Below are positions 56,801 to 64,000 of a DNA stretch of 64,000 nt, one piece after another; positions within the stretch are counted from its first letter, which is position 1; every line of letters starts with the position of its first letter. The notes under the pieces were generated by a model, which did not search any database, was not told where the DNA came from, and saw only the letters and a list, made by a program, of their open reading frames with translations. The position numbers were made by a program, and so were the translations under genes. Where the stretch lies: positions 5,431,408 through 5,495,407 of the forward strand of contig OY811971.1 in NCBI GenBank assembly GCA_963681505.1, written 5' to 3'. The stretch is from Eunapius fragilis. Lineage: Eukaryota > Porifera > Demospongiae > Spongillida > Spongillidae.

Positions 56801-56891
56801 GATGGTTGACCTCTGCACCCTTATTCAGCAGCAGCTTAACAATCTCAACATGTCCCCCTGATGACGCCTCCATTAGTGGTGACTTTCCATC
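35593..56891 (-). CDS. Ankyrin-Roc-COR-Death protein (DAPK-like ROCO), 5' incomplete
   Basis: Fifteen exons joined by consistent splice phases encode at least 1,067 aa: ten 33-34-aa ankyrin repeats, a further ankyrin leading into a Roc GTPase domain, COR, and a C-terminal Death domain. ROCO proteins are GTP-binding regulators that work as dimers. DAPK-type members (kinase, ankyrins, Roc-COR, Death) act in cell-death signalling at the cytoskeleton. No kinase exon is seen here, and the upstream end is not found before the satellite at 58.2 kb, so the protein may start with ankyrins or have a distant first exon. The ankyrin exons lie in tandemly duplicated introns and two of the introns carry insertions or inversions. 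All exons have open frames, so the gene looks functional. Domain calls rest on motifs, not searches. Confidence 0.8.
36052..36129 (-). CDS. ROCO gene, short linker exon
   Basis: 78 nt, acceptor GTCTGCATACAG, donor AAG|GTTAGTATG. Reads VPISVVFSSPSKLLSELV then RQTVPDLEG. It enters with G+TG and leaves with G, matching both neighbours. Reading through its upstream intron also gives an open frame, so the C-terminus ending LYPI would arise from intron retention. Confidence 0.7.
36195..37767 (-). CDS. ROCO gene, main exon: Roc (switch II, G4) and COR
   Basis: 524 codons. Starts RLFGRQDVVEPLTAGI, where the T of PLTAG is the switch I threonine. Then comes NMIIYDLAGHHQYFSSH (DxxG) and SVIVVGTHADLL (the THxD form of G4 used by ROCO proteins). 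The remaining 380 or so residues fit COR: ILKEVNGALFADPSL, CHEVDLSEVVING, LPSPDLGSLFFFPAL, then RFLHVLLRRLPFEFALPL and a beta-rich end. Acceptor TTTATATTTCAG, donor GGAG|GTGAGCTG. Confidence 0.85.
38663..38707 (-). CDS. ROCO gene, 45-nt micro-exon in Roc
   Basis: Acceptor ATCTTTTTTGAAG, 15 codons AIINLSKPTTTRLAK, donor AAG|GTGAGAAC, phase 0 on both sides. It links the Walker A exon to the switch I exon, giving GKSTLTQ-AIINLSKPTTT-RLAK-RLFGRQ, which is the right spacing for a GTPase alpha-1/switch I segment. Confidence 0.75.
39234..39505. repeat. 138-bp tandem duplication next to a splice donor
   Basis: CACCGAAATGCACTTTCAC ... AATAAGAACCTGACAACATA ... ATATAATTCTACAAGGCCCA occurs twice (from 39234 and 39372). 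The second copy ends just before the donor of the exon at 39530-39781. Confidence 0.85.
39530..39781 (-). CDS. ROCO gene, exon with last ankyrin and Walker A
   Basis: 84 codons in phase 0. Starts LGNTALHWAAGEDKPDFV (ankyrin G-x-T-A-L-H-x-A-A), then SHPDIDVNIKNHEGRTAM. A linker MLQTCKDFSADS leads to NKVVLCGNSGAGKSTLTQ, whose GNSGAGKST is a P-loop. Acceptor CCTATTACCAG, donor CAG|GTGAGAGG. Confidence 0.85.
40317..44850. repeat. About 1.2-1.8-kb intronic tandem copies, mostly lacking the ankyrin exon
   Basis: A block from TGCAGTG(T/A)(T/C)CC(C/T)GACAC through the antisense-like GATGGGGGGAGGGGGAAGTT segment to GTGACCACAGGCTAGTGTGC occurs three times (from about 40350, 42150 and 43635). Only the first copy is followed by an ankyrin exon (41923). 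The third contains a 28-nt G tract (44465-44492) where the others have GGGGGAGGGG. The first has an 18-nt C tract (40440-40457) where others have CCCCTCAGG. Confidence 0.8.
41923..42021 (-). CDS. ROCO gene, ankyrin exon (repeat 10)
   Basis: 99 nt, phase 0. Reads YGWSPLMMALSRGNFEIVKL then LLDKGAKVNSQNK. Donor AAG|GTGAGTTAC. One whole 33-residue ankyrin unit, adjacent to the Walker A exon in the message. Confidence 0.85.
45172..45270 (-). CDS. ROCO gene, ankyrin exon (repeat 9)
   Basis: 99 nt, phase 0. Reads YGESLLMEASSGGNCGVVKL then LLDKGVDVNYHNE. The most diverged of the set. Confidence 0.85.
46616..46717 (-). CDS. ROCO gene, ankyrin exon (repeat 8, 34 aa)
   Basis: 102 nt. Reads NGVSPLMMASRKGHFEIVKL then LLLNKGAEVNHQNK. 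One extra CTG (Leu) comes from expansion of a CAG/CTG run, keeping the frame. Confidence 0.85.
46811..47101. repeat. Fold-back with 129-bp arms
   Basis: Left arm 46811-46939, right arm 46973-47101, spacer 33 bp. Arms contain TATAGGATTTGAAGGCAATG, TAAAAAGGAAGGAAACAAGG and CTATATTTAGCAC. It forms the left part of the insertion at 46813-48274. Confidence 0.85.
46813..48274. mobile_element. 1.46-kb hairpin-ended element inserted in an ankyrin intron
   Basis: Sister introns read CTACATGGACATGCACAACA. Here the sequence leaves this text after CTACATGGACA (46813) and rejoins at TGCACAATATCCTATATAC (48275). Both ends have the inverted motif ATATAGGATTTGA near a small hairpin (TTCTCTATGAGAA on the left; GAGAGTTACTAACGTAACTC on the right). 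Contents are a fold-back, a broken basic-repeat ORF and a (GAA)n tract. Confidence 0.75.
47220..47640 (-). pseudogene. Broken basic-repeat ORF (relative of 5190-5462)
   Basis: The minus strand starts ATGCCTTCATGC (MPS as in the copy at 5462) and then shows, in shifting frames, NYKAEPEKKRAS, NYRAEPEKKRISRRARYR and RYRADPEKRQRYCHSPERAS. Several stops and frameshifts separate the repeats. Function unknown. Confidence 0.55.
49457..49555 (-). CDS. ROCO gene, ankyrin exon (repeat 7)
   Basis: 99 nt, phase 0. Reads YGESPLIEVSSGGHFEIVKL then LLDKGAEVNHQNK. Acceptor TACATTTACAG, donor AAG|GTGAGTTAC. Confidence 0.85.
50831..50929 (-). CDS. ROCO gene, ankyrin exon (repeat 6)
   Basis: 99 nt, phase 0. 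Reads YGESPLLEASSGGHFEIVNL then LLDKGAEVNHQNK. Confidence 0.85.
52144..52242 (-). CDS. ROCO gene, ankyrin exon (repeat 5)
   Basis: 99 nt, phase 0. Reads YGKSPLIEASSGGHFEIVKL then LLDKGAEVNPQNE. The Q-N-E end also occurs in repeat 3, suggesting gene conversion or paired duplication. Confidence 0.85.
53461..53559 (-). CDS. ROCO gene, ankyrin exon (repeat 4)
   Basis: 99 nt, phase 0. Reads YGESPLMKAASGGHLGIVKL then LLDKGAEVNHQNK. Confidence 0.85.
54751..54849 (-). CDS. ROCO gene, ankyrin exon (repeat 3)
   Basis: 99 nt, phase 0. Reads NGESLLEVASSRGHFKIVKL then LLDKGAEVNPQNE. Confidence 0.85.
55013..55250. repeat. Inverted intron block, about 240 bp
   Basis: GTTGTTACAAAAGCTACCCC ... CCATCAACCCCACAGTTACA ... 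GGTCACCTGCATGGGACAAA is the reverse complement of blocks found in direct orientation at 44700-44945 and 41520-41660. The flanks on both sides are in the normal orientation. Confidence 0.8.
55492..55590 (-). CDS. ROCO gene, ankyrin exon (repeat 2), GC donor
   Basis: 99 nt, phase 0. Reads YGWSPLMEASSRGHFEIVKL then LLDKGAEVNHLNK. The donor is AAG|GCGAGTTAC, a GC-AG site, while most sister exons have GTGAGTTA. Confidence 0.8.
56793..56891 (-). CDS. ROCO gene, ankyrin exon (repeat 1, most 5' seen)
   Basis: 99 nt, phase 0. Reads DGKSPLMEASSGGHVEIVKL then LLNKGAEVNHQNK. The acceptor is TATATTTACAG, so at least one further exon must lie upstream; I could not find it. Confidence 0.85.
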
Positions 56892-58173
56892 CTGTAAATA
56901 TAAGTACACATCATAGGAAGCACCATCAATACTCTATCATGTCAGCACACACATTGTGGTCCAAAAGCATGTACATCTACATGGACATGCACAACATCCT
57001 ATACACACACAGATCATCACATACTGTATATACACTAACACATATCAAGGGGTAAACTGCAATAAAGAGTGGGGTCCCTCCCACCCAGCTAGGGGGTATG
57101 GCCTCAGTTGGACTACTTGATGATTTGATTCGATATGATTTGATTTTCATTTAAGGACATGATTTACACAAAGGCAAGTAATGCATATACAAATGCACTG
57201 ATATACTGCCCTACTAAAAGGGGTAGTGTCTGCAAAAGGGAGTCAAGTTCATTTTACAGAGTCAATATTTGTTTGGTAGATGAAGTACCCATGTTTCCGA
57301 TGGAGGCCATTCCAATAATTGTTTATGCTATTATTCTGCTGAATACATTCTTACATATCTAGTGACTCTGCTTTCATTTGGAAATAAACTAAGGTGTTAA
57401 TTAAGATCATGATACTCTCAGTGCTCCTCTATAGGTGGTCTATCACACCAAGACCATCTTTTAATGGAACACAACTGGACCCCTCTGCCTAGTGGTTAGT
57501 TCCCTGTGGTGGCTATTGAACACGTCTGCTTTAGCCTTGTGGACATCAGGGTTAGATGTAAAGGTTGCCATAAATGACATTTATTCATTATCATAGCATG
57601 ATTAGCAGCTAACATAACATGTCATTACAACAATGCATCATCAACCACAGCACAAGCTAACCCCTAAGGATATAAAATAAGCAAATTCACTATGTCTATT
57701 ACGTTTTAATTGGCATAATTAGCGCCAATCTTCATCAATAATATGAATGCCATTTATGCCAACCACCCCTTGACGTGGATGAATACAAGGTATATCCACC
57801 CACCAGTCCCTTCCCTGTCAATGACCTTGTGTGTGCATGTCCTCTTCCATAAAACTACTTGATGATCTCATGACACACCAAAAGAACGTACATGTACATG
57901 CTGCCCCATGGCTCCTAAGCCTGCAGCTTGTATCTTGAATCATGGTCAGAGCCCTCGAACATATACATGACATATCTTTGGTGATTTCCCATGGCTCCAT
58001 GCAGTAATTGAGAATTACTGTAGACAGGGCACAACACACTCACTATTCTAATATCCTTAGATACCTAAAAGACCATTGCTCCTTTAACTGGTCCTTTACC
58101 CATGGTGACACATCTCCAAAAGGGGGTAGGCCCCAGACGGTGAATTCAGTTTGGATGAACACATGATGGGTCC
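56892..58173. other. Upstream intron/flank, no exon seen
   Basis: Begins with the usual intron blocks (to about 57360), then unique AT-rich DNA. I see no ankyrin, kinase or start exon on the minus strand. Confidence 0.5.
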
Positions 58174-58404
58174 ACCCCCACTGCTTACAGTCCTCCCCCA
58201 TTGCTTACAGTCCTCCCCCAATGCTTACAGTCCTCCCCCAATGCTTACAGTCCTCCCCCAATGCTTACAGTCCTCCCCCACTGCTTACAGTCCTCCACCA
58301 ATGTTACATTCCTCCCCCAATGCTTACTGTCCTCCCCCCAATGCATACAGTCATCCCCCAATGCTTATAGTTCTCCCCCAATGCTTACAGTCCTCCACCA
58401 ATGC
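58174..58404. repeat. 20-bp minisatellite, left part
   Basis: About 11 copies of TGCTTACAGTCCTCCCCCAA. Register and variants are the same as in the array that resumes at 60954. Confidence 0.95.
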
Positions 58405-58715
58405 TAGGTAACGGGGAATTTTTCCAAAAATGCTCAGAGGATAATAATATTACCATCATTAGAAATAGCAAAAAGAGGAGAGTTTAACAGTACTTCTTGC
58501 GTCACCCTAGCATATTCGATACCAGAGATACATATCCTCAAAGTGACAACGTCTTAAGTACAGCGGTTAATGCGTAATCGCAATAAAAACTGTGTCGGTT
58601 GTGTTATAACGAGGCATAACCCGGAGATTTTAATTTCAAACATTGCACATAAGTGATTCTGATATAGGGAAGACTTTTAATAGGCTCATCATTTAGTTTC
58701 CTCACTTTTATCTTT

Positions 58716-59539
58716 TCAAATTGTTAACATAAAAATTGACAAACAATGAAACACGCACAAAATCAAGCACAATAATATTATTATTCTATATTGAAGTACG
58801 TCATTTCCATCCCCAACAAACACTAAATCACCATTTAAATAGTCCACGAGTATTTCAATAACTGTAATTGTGTTATCAATTCCTTCTTCTTCTGATTCAT
58901 CAATAGTCCAGTATGTAATTGTTAGTTTTGGTAACTTTGCTTTATGGCTTATTTTTACAACATGCCCATTGTATATTACGTTGGTGAATATCTCATACCA
59001 CCTGTGATTTAAGTACATGTATATACCTAGCAGAGAATTTAAATCAGTAAAGGCTCTAGAAATGAATGTTTTCTGCTCATGTGTAATTTCAGGAAACTCA
59101 TCATTTAAAGTACTTATTTCATTAAATACAGAGGCCATTTTTTCCTCCACTTTCCTTCTCTCTCTCTGGTCAATGTTCTGATGCTTCTCCTTGTTCCTTT
59201 CGTCTTGCACTCGTTTTAGAGTTCCCTCACATTGGTGTTGAATTATTTTCAACTTTTTGTATGAATCCACGAGTTCTTTAACTACACTCCTTCTTGTAAC
59301 ACATTTCATACAGTCTGTTTTCAACGTCAAGGATATAGTACATACTGTTGCAACATTATTATGGTAACTGGTTCTTCTGGGATGAGACTCTTCATCAACA
59401 ATAGGGATTGCAAATTCTTCATTGAGAAAAAATGTTAGCTTGTACCAATTTCTAGAAAGCTTTTTCTTCATACTTTTAACTCTTCCAATTAATTTACATG
59501 CCTTCTTTTGTAAAGCATGTAACACTAATACGTCCTCTA
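58716..59539 (-). CDS. Unrecognised protein, exon 2 (coiled-coil, hydrophobic tail)
   Basis: The acceptor GCAACTCACAG opens EDVLVLHALQKKACKLIG, then RNWYKLTFFLNEEFAIPIVD and a Cys pair DCMKCVTRR. A charged coiled-coil follows (KELVDSYKKLKIIQHQCEG, ERNKEKHQNIDQRERRK), then IDESEEEGIDNTITVIEILV. It ends in a hydrophobic run RIIILLCLILCVFHCLSIFM that could be a tail anchor. The exon needs one base from exon 1, which the most open exon 1 frame does not supply, so an intron or a lesion is missing from this model. It lies inside the satellite insertion. No family recognised. Confidence 0.5.
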
Positions 59540-59609
59540 CTGTGAGTTGCAATGTATGTAGCAATCATATCCAACTATGTGGCAGTTACAATATGAACAG
59601 AACCCTTAC

Positions 59610-59891
59610 CTGGCTGACTACTGCAGTACCAGCTGTGCCTATGGCTGTCGTTGAATGGTTGACGTCTACGACTTCTTTGTCGATGGTATGATTGTCATGA
59701 TCATTAGCATCTGCTGAAACTCTTATTCTTTTTGGGTTGTGAACGAGCGCTGCAAGCGCCTTGATTTTGCTGCCTCTTTCAGATCTCGAGTTCATTGGCG
59801 ATGGCAAAGCAACTTCAGCTAATAAAGCCGTCATATCGCACCTGCATGCGGATAGGTCTCTTGGCTCCTGTCCCACTAGAGCTTGGTTCAT
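59610..59891 (-). CDS. Unrecognised protein, exon 1
   Basis: ATG at 59891 starts MNQALVGQEPRDLSACRC, continues KIKALAALVHNPKRIRVSAD and ends TTAIGTAGTAVVSQ with donor CAG|GTAAGGGT. An overlapping start at 59907 (MNPFADEPSSSGTGAKRP) looks more natural but meets TGA after 30 codons. Promoter and function unknown. Confidence 0.4.
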
Positions 59892-60063
59892 CAGCGAAAG
59901 GGTTCATTTGGGATGCCACGCTGCAATGGTACTGAAAAGAAGCCGTGGCGTTCGAAACGGAAAACTCGCCGTACATAGCTACATGTATCTCAAGCACGCA
60001 CACCAACACTGACGTCACGCGTGATCGTATACATTTACTGAAGAATCCAAACATTGAATACAA

Positions 60064-60940
60064 TTCTTAAAATTTTTCACTTTTATGCTTCTGCTGCAAT
60101 GTTTATCAATGTTAGCAAGTGCCCAATAAATTATAAAAAATTATATGGCTACTTTAGGGACCTTTGAGTAGTGTGACGTGATATTCATCTCTTAAGTCGA
60201 ATTAAATCGGCCATAGTGATGCTAAGCAGCGGTCATATCAAAATCCTTACAAAAACAAACCTGTCTTCAAAACGAATTGGACTTAATGGTTCAAGCATTC
60301 CATATATATAGCTCTTATAATGAGTTATCTATGCATCAAAAAATGAGCTCTTAAATCAAACTATTTGTTGAGTTGTAAGCCAAAAACCTAGTCCTGATGA
60401 TGCATTAATGTTTTGACCCTGAAAGTTCTGTCGCAAATTAGAATTCTGATATTTTTAGTGATGGAAACTCAAAAGGTATGATTTAAGATATTAACCATGA
60501 TGTTTTTTAAGATCCCCGTGTAAAGTACCATTTGATGTATTGGTTCAATGATGTTCAGTAACTGGTGCATCGTACAAGGACTAATCGTACAAGGACTAAT
60601 CTTTACAAAATTTCGTAAAAGGATAGATGATGAAATATCTAGAGGGGATAATGCTTAACTTGGAGGGGACACAGCGTTTAAGAGTCGAAAATCGTGGGTA
60701 GAAAATTGTATTCGATTTGAGCAACACTTACGAAATACGTTGCGCGTTTTAAAGCTTAAAAACTAGTCTGTCCTATTGCTGACGCATTCAGCAGTAGTTC
60801 TGAATGCATGATAAGCCATAATCAAGCTGAATGAAGCTACCAGATCGTTTTTACCAAATGGTGTCAACAGAAAAGTTTAAAATTGCGAACAGAAATTTTT
60901 TCATTTCACGTCTTGGATTTTACGGTCTAAAATCATAGAT
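60064..60940. other. No gene; right part of the insertion
   Basis: AT-rich DNA between the gene and the right terminal repeat. No supported ORF on either strand. Confidence 0.5.
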
Positions 60941-60953
60941 TCCCCAGTGCCTA

Positions 60954-63900
60954 CCAATGCTTACAGTCCTCCCCCAATGCTTACAGTCCTCCCCCAATGC
61001 TTACAGTCCTCCCCCAATGCTTACAGTCCTCCCCCAATGCTTACAGTCCTCCCCCAATGCTTACAGTCCTCTCCCAATGCTTACAGTTCTCCCTAATGCT
61101 TACAGTCCTCCCCCAATGCTTACAGTCCTCCCCCAATGCTTACAGTCCTCCTTCAATGCTTACAATCCTCCACCAATGCTTACAGACCTCCCCCAATGCT
61201 TATAGTCCTCCCCCAATGCTTACAGTCCTCCCCCAATGCCTACAGTCCTCCCCCAATGCTTACAGTCCTCCCCCAATGCTTACAGTCCTCCCCCAATGCT
61301 TGTATTCCTCCCCCAATGCTTATAGTCCTCCCCCAATGCTAACAGTCCTCTCCCAATGCTTATAGTCCTCCCCCAATGCTTACAGTCCTCCCACAATGCT
61401 TACAGTCCTCCCCCAATACTTACAGTCCTCCACCAATGCTTACAGTCCTCCACCAATGCTTACAGCCCTCCACCAATGCTTACAGCTCCCCCTATGCTTA
61501 CAGTCCTCCCTCAACGCTTATAGACCTCCCTCAGTGCTTACAGTCCTCCCCCAATGCTTACAGTCCTCCCCCAATGCTTAGAGTCCTCCCACAATGCTTA
61601 CAGTCCTCCCTCAATGCTTACAGTCCTCCCCAATACTTACAATCCTCCACCAATACTTACAGTCCTCCACTAATGCTTACAGTCCTCCCCCAATGCTTAT
61701 AGTCCTCCCCCAAAGCTTACAGTCCTCCCCCAATGCTTACAGTCCTCCCTCAATGCTTACAGTCCTCCCCAATACTTACAATTCTCCACCAATACTTACA
61801 GTCCTCCACTAATGCTTACAGTCCTCCCCCAATGCTTACAGTCCTCCACCGATGCTTACAGCCCTCCATCAATGCTTACAGCTCCCCCAATGCTTACAGT
61901 CCCCTCCCTCAATGCTTACAGTCCTCCCCCAATGCTTACAGTCCTCCACCAATGCTTACAGTCCTCCACCAATGCTTACAGCCCTCCCCCAATGCTTACA
62001 GTTCTCTCCCAATGCTTATAGTCCTCCCCCAATGCTTACAGTCCTCCCACAATGCTTACAGTCCTCCCCCAATGCTTACAGTTCTCTCCCAATGCTTATA
62101 GTCCTCCCCCAATGCTTACAGTCCTCCCACAATGCTTACAGTCCTCCCCCAATACTTACAGTCCTCCCTCAATGCTTACAGTCCTCCCCCAATGCTTACA
62201 GTCCTCCACCAATGCTTACAGTCCTCCACCAATGCTTACAGCCCTCCCCCAATGCTTACAGTTCTCTCCCAATGCTTATAGTCCTCCCCCAATGCTTACA
62301 GTCCTCCCACAATGCTTAAAGTCCTCCCCCAATGCTTACAGTTCTCTCCCAATGCTTATAGTCCTCCCCAAATGCTTACAGTCCTCCCACAATGCTTACA
62401 GTCCTCCCCCAATACTTACAGTCCTCCACCAATGCTTACAGTCCTCCACAAATGTTTACAGCCCTCCACCAAGGCTTACAGCTCCCCCAATGCTTACAGT
62501 CCTCCCTCAATGCTTACAGACCTCCCCCAATGCTTACAGTCCTACCCCAATGCTTACAGTCCTCCCCCAACGCTTACAGTCCTCCCACAATGCTTACAGT
62601 CCTCCACCAATGATTACAGTCCTCCCCCAATTCTTATAGTCCTCCCCCAATGCTTACAGTCCTCCCCCAATGCTTACAGTCCTCCCCCAATGCTTACAGT
62701 CCTCCATCAATGCTTACAGTCCTCCCCCAATGCTTACAGTCCTCCTCCAATGCTTACAATCCTCCACCAATGCTTACAGTCCTCCCCCAATGCTTATAGA
62801 CCTCCCCCAATGCTTACAGTCCTCCCCCAATGCCTACAGTCCTCCCCCAATGCTTACAGTCCTCCCCCAATGCTTAAAGTCCTCCCCCAATGCTTATAGT
62901 CCTCCCCCAATGCTTACAGTCCTCCCCCAATGCTTACAGTCCTCTCCCAATGCTTACTGTCCTCCACCAATGCTTACAGCCCTCCACCAATGCTTACAGC
63001 TCCCCCTATGCTTACAGTCCTCCCTCAATGCTTATAGACCTCCCCCAATGCTTACAGTCCTCCCCCAATGCTTACAGTCCTCCCACAATGCTTACAGTCC
63101 TCCCCCAATACTTACAGTCCTCCACCAATGCTTACAGTCCTCCACCAATGCTTACAGTCCTCCCCCAATGCATACAGTCCTCCCCCAATGCTTACAGTCC
63201 TCCCACAATGCTTACAGTCCTCCCCCAATACTTACAGTCCTCCACCAATGCTTACAGTCCTCCCCCAATACTTACAGTCCTCCCTCAATGCATACAGTCC
63301 TCCCCCAATGCTTACAGTCCTCCACCAATGCTTACAGTCCTCCACCAATGCTTACAGCCCTCCCCCAATGCTTACAGTTCTCTCCCAATGCTTATAGTCC
63401 TCCCCCAATGCTTACAGTCCTCCCACAATGCTTACAGTCCTCCCCCAATGCTTACAGTTCTCTCCCAATGCTTATAGTCCTCCCCCAATGCTTACAGTCC
63501 TCCCACAATGCTTACAGTCCTCCCCCAATACTTACAGTCCTCCACCAATGCTTACAGTCCTCCACCAATGTTTACAGCCCTCCACCAAGGCTTACAGCTC
63601 CCCCAATGCTTACAGTCCTCCCTCAATGCTTACAGACCTCCCCCAATGCTTACAGTCCTCCCCCAATGCTTACAGTCCTCCCCCAACGCTTACAGTCCTC
63701 CCGCAATGCTTACAGTCCTCCACCAATGATTACAGTCCTCCCCCAATTCTTATAGTCCTCCCCCAATGCTTACAGTCCTCCCCCAATACTTACAGTCCTC
63801 CCCCAATGCTTACAGTCCTCCATCAATGCTTACAGTCCTCCACCAATGCTTACAGTCCTCCTCCAATGCTTACAATCCTCCACCAATGCTTACAGTCCTC

Positions 63901-64000
63901 CCCCAATGCTTATAGACCTCCCCCAATGCTTACAGTCCTCCCCCAATGCCTACAGTCCTCCCCCAATGCTTACAGTCCTCCCCCAATGCTTAAAGTCCTC
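60954..64000. repeat. 20-bp minisatellite, right part, runs out of the window
   Basis: About 150 copies of TGCTTACAGTCCTCCCCCAA with variants (CACCAATGC, TCTCCCAATG, a shortened AGCTCCCC unit). Variants recur in the same order about every 1.1-1.2 kb (for example from 62390 and 63500), showing higher-order structure. Three units are 60 bp, so each plus frame stays open as MLTVLPQCLQSSPNAYSPPP repeats; I regard these as non-coding. Confidence 0.95.

Larger units (their letters stand above)
58405..60953. mobile_element. 2.55-kb gene-bearing insertion in the 20-bp satellite
   Basis: Ends are inverted: TAGGTAACGGGGAAT on the left against TAGGCACTGGGGAAT (reverse complement of the right end), 12 of 15 matching. 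CCAATGC flanks both sides (58398-58404, 60954-60960; ACCAATGC if one base is shared), and removing the insertion plus one copy restores a perfectly in-register satellite. The 7-8-bp duplication fits hAT- or P-type transposition. It contains the unrecognised gene at 58716-59891. Confidence 0.65.

Noticed and set aside
58174-58404. CRISPR-like direct repeats of 20 bp
   Set aside because: Units are contiguous with no spacers, and the DNA is eukaryotic. It is a minisatellite.
60957-63755. Long plus-strand ORFs reading MLTVLPQCLQSSPNAYSPPP repeats
   Set aside because: All three frames are open because three 20-bp units make 60 bp without stops. The peptide is the same in each frame, as expected from a satellite and not from selection.
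1-64000. tRNA, rRNA and other structured RNA genes
   Set aside because: I looked for cloverleaf-like arms and conserved rRNA blocks and saw none. Many hairpins are transposon ends. A tRNAscan or Infernal run would settle this.

Overview
This is eukaryotic, intron-rich, animal-type DNA. It holds an ankyrin-Roc-COR-Death gene, an Ig/FN3 gene starting with a signal peptide, relics of several transposon classes, and very many mini- and microsatellites, including the palindrome ACATGTACATGT in dozens of places. A sponge (Porifera, probably a demosponge) or another basal marine invertebrate is my best guess. It rests on the gene types and on multicopy protein families I remember from such genomes, not on a marker gene. 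I saw no tRNA, rRNA, CRISPR or bacterial operon.

Layout. 1-759 (minus) is a truncated Ty3/gypsy-type gag. 780-6120 is gene-poor: hairpin-ended and fold-back elements, a VNTR, and a small basic ORF (5190-5462, minus). 6248-6745 (minus) is an unrecognised P/Q/S-rich ORF. 8417-12048 (plus) is a two-part, about 1.2-kaa mobile-element-like protein split by one frameshift. 12050-14120 is satellite and unassigned DNA. 14853-24731 (minus) is a secreted Ig/FN3 gene whose exon phases can be followed from signal peptide to last FN3. It carries a 707-bp insertion, small indels, an in-frame TGA and a nested inversion, so it is probably a pseudogene or a badly assembled allele. 24767-28803 is a transposon graveyard: a hAT relic with a nested MITE, then a tandem array of Helitron-like units. 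28923-35160 holds fragments of a retroelement-associated protein, two 33-bp satellite arrays, a BEN-like relic and a 1.4-kb element with inverted ends.

35593-56891 (minus) is the main gene. Ten single-ankyrin exons lie in tandemly duplicated intron units, followed by a Roc GTPase, COR and a C-terminal Death domain. This is the DAPK-like order without a visible kinase; at least 1,067 aa are encoded and the 5' end is not seen. One intron carries a 1.46-kb element that its sister introns lack, so its ends can be read directly.

58174-64000 is a 20-bp minisatellite interrupted by a 2.55-kb segment. That segment has terminal inverted repeats and a 7-8-bp target duplication, and carries an unrecognised gene (58716-59891, minus). 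The strongest candidates for something undescribed are this gene-bearing element, the 1.2-kaa protein at 8417-12048, and the family of hairpin-ended elements sharing an ATATAGGATTTGA end motif.
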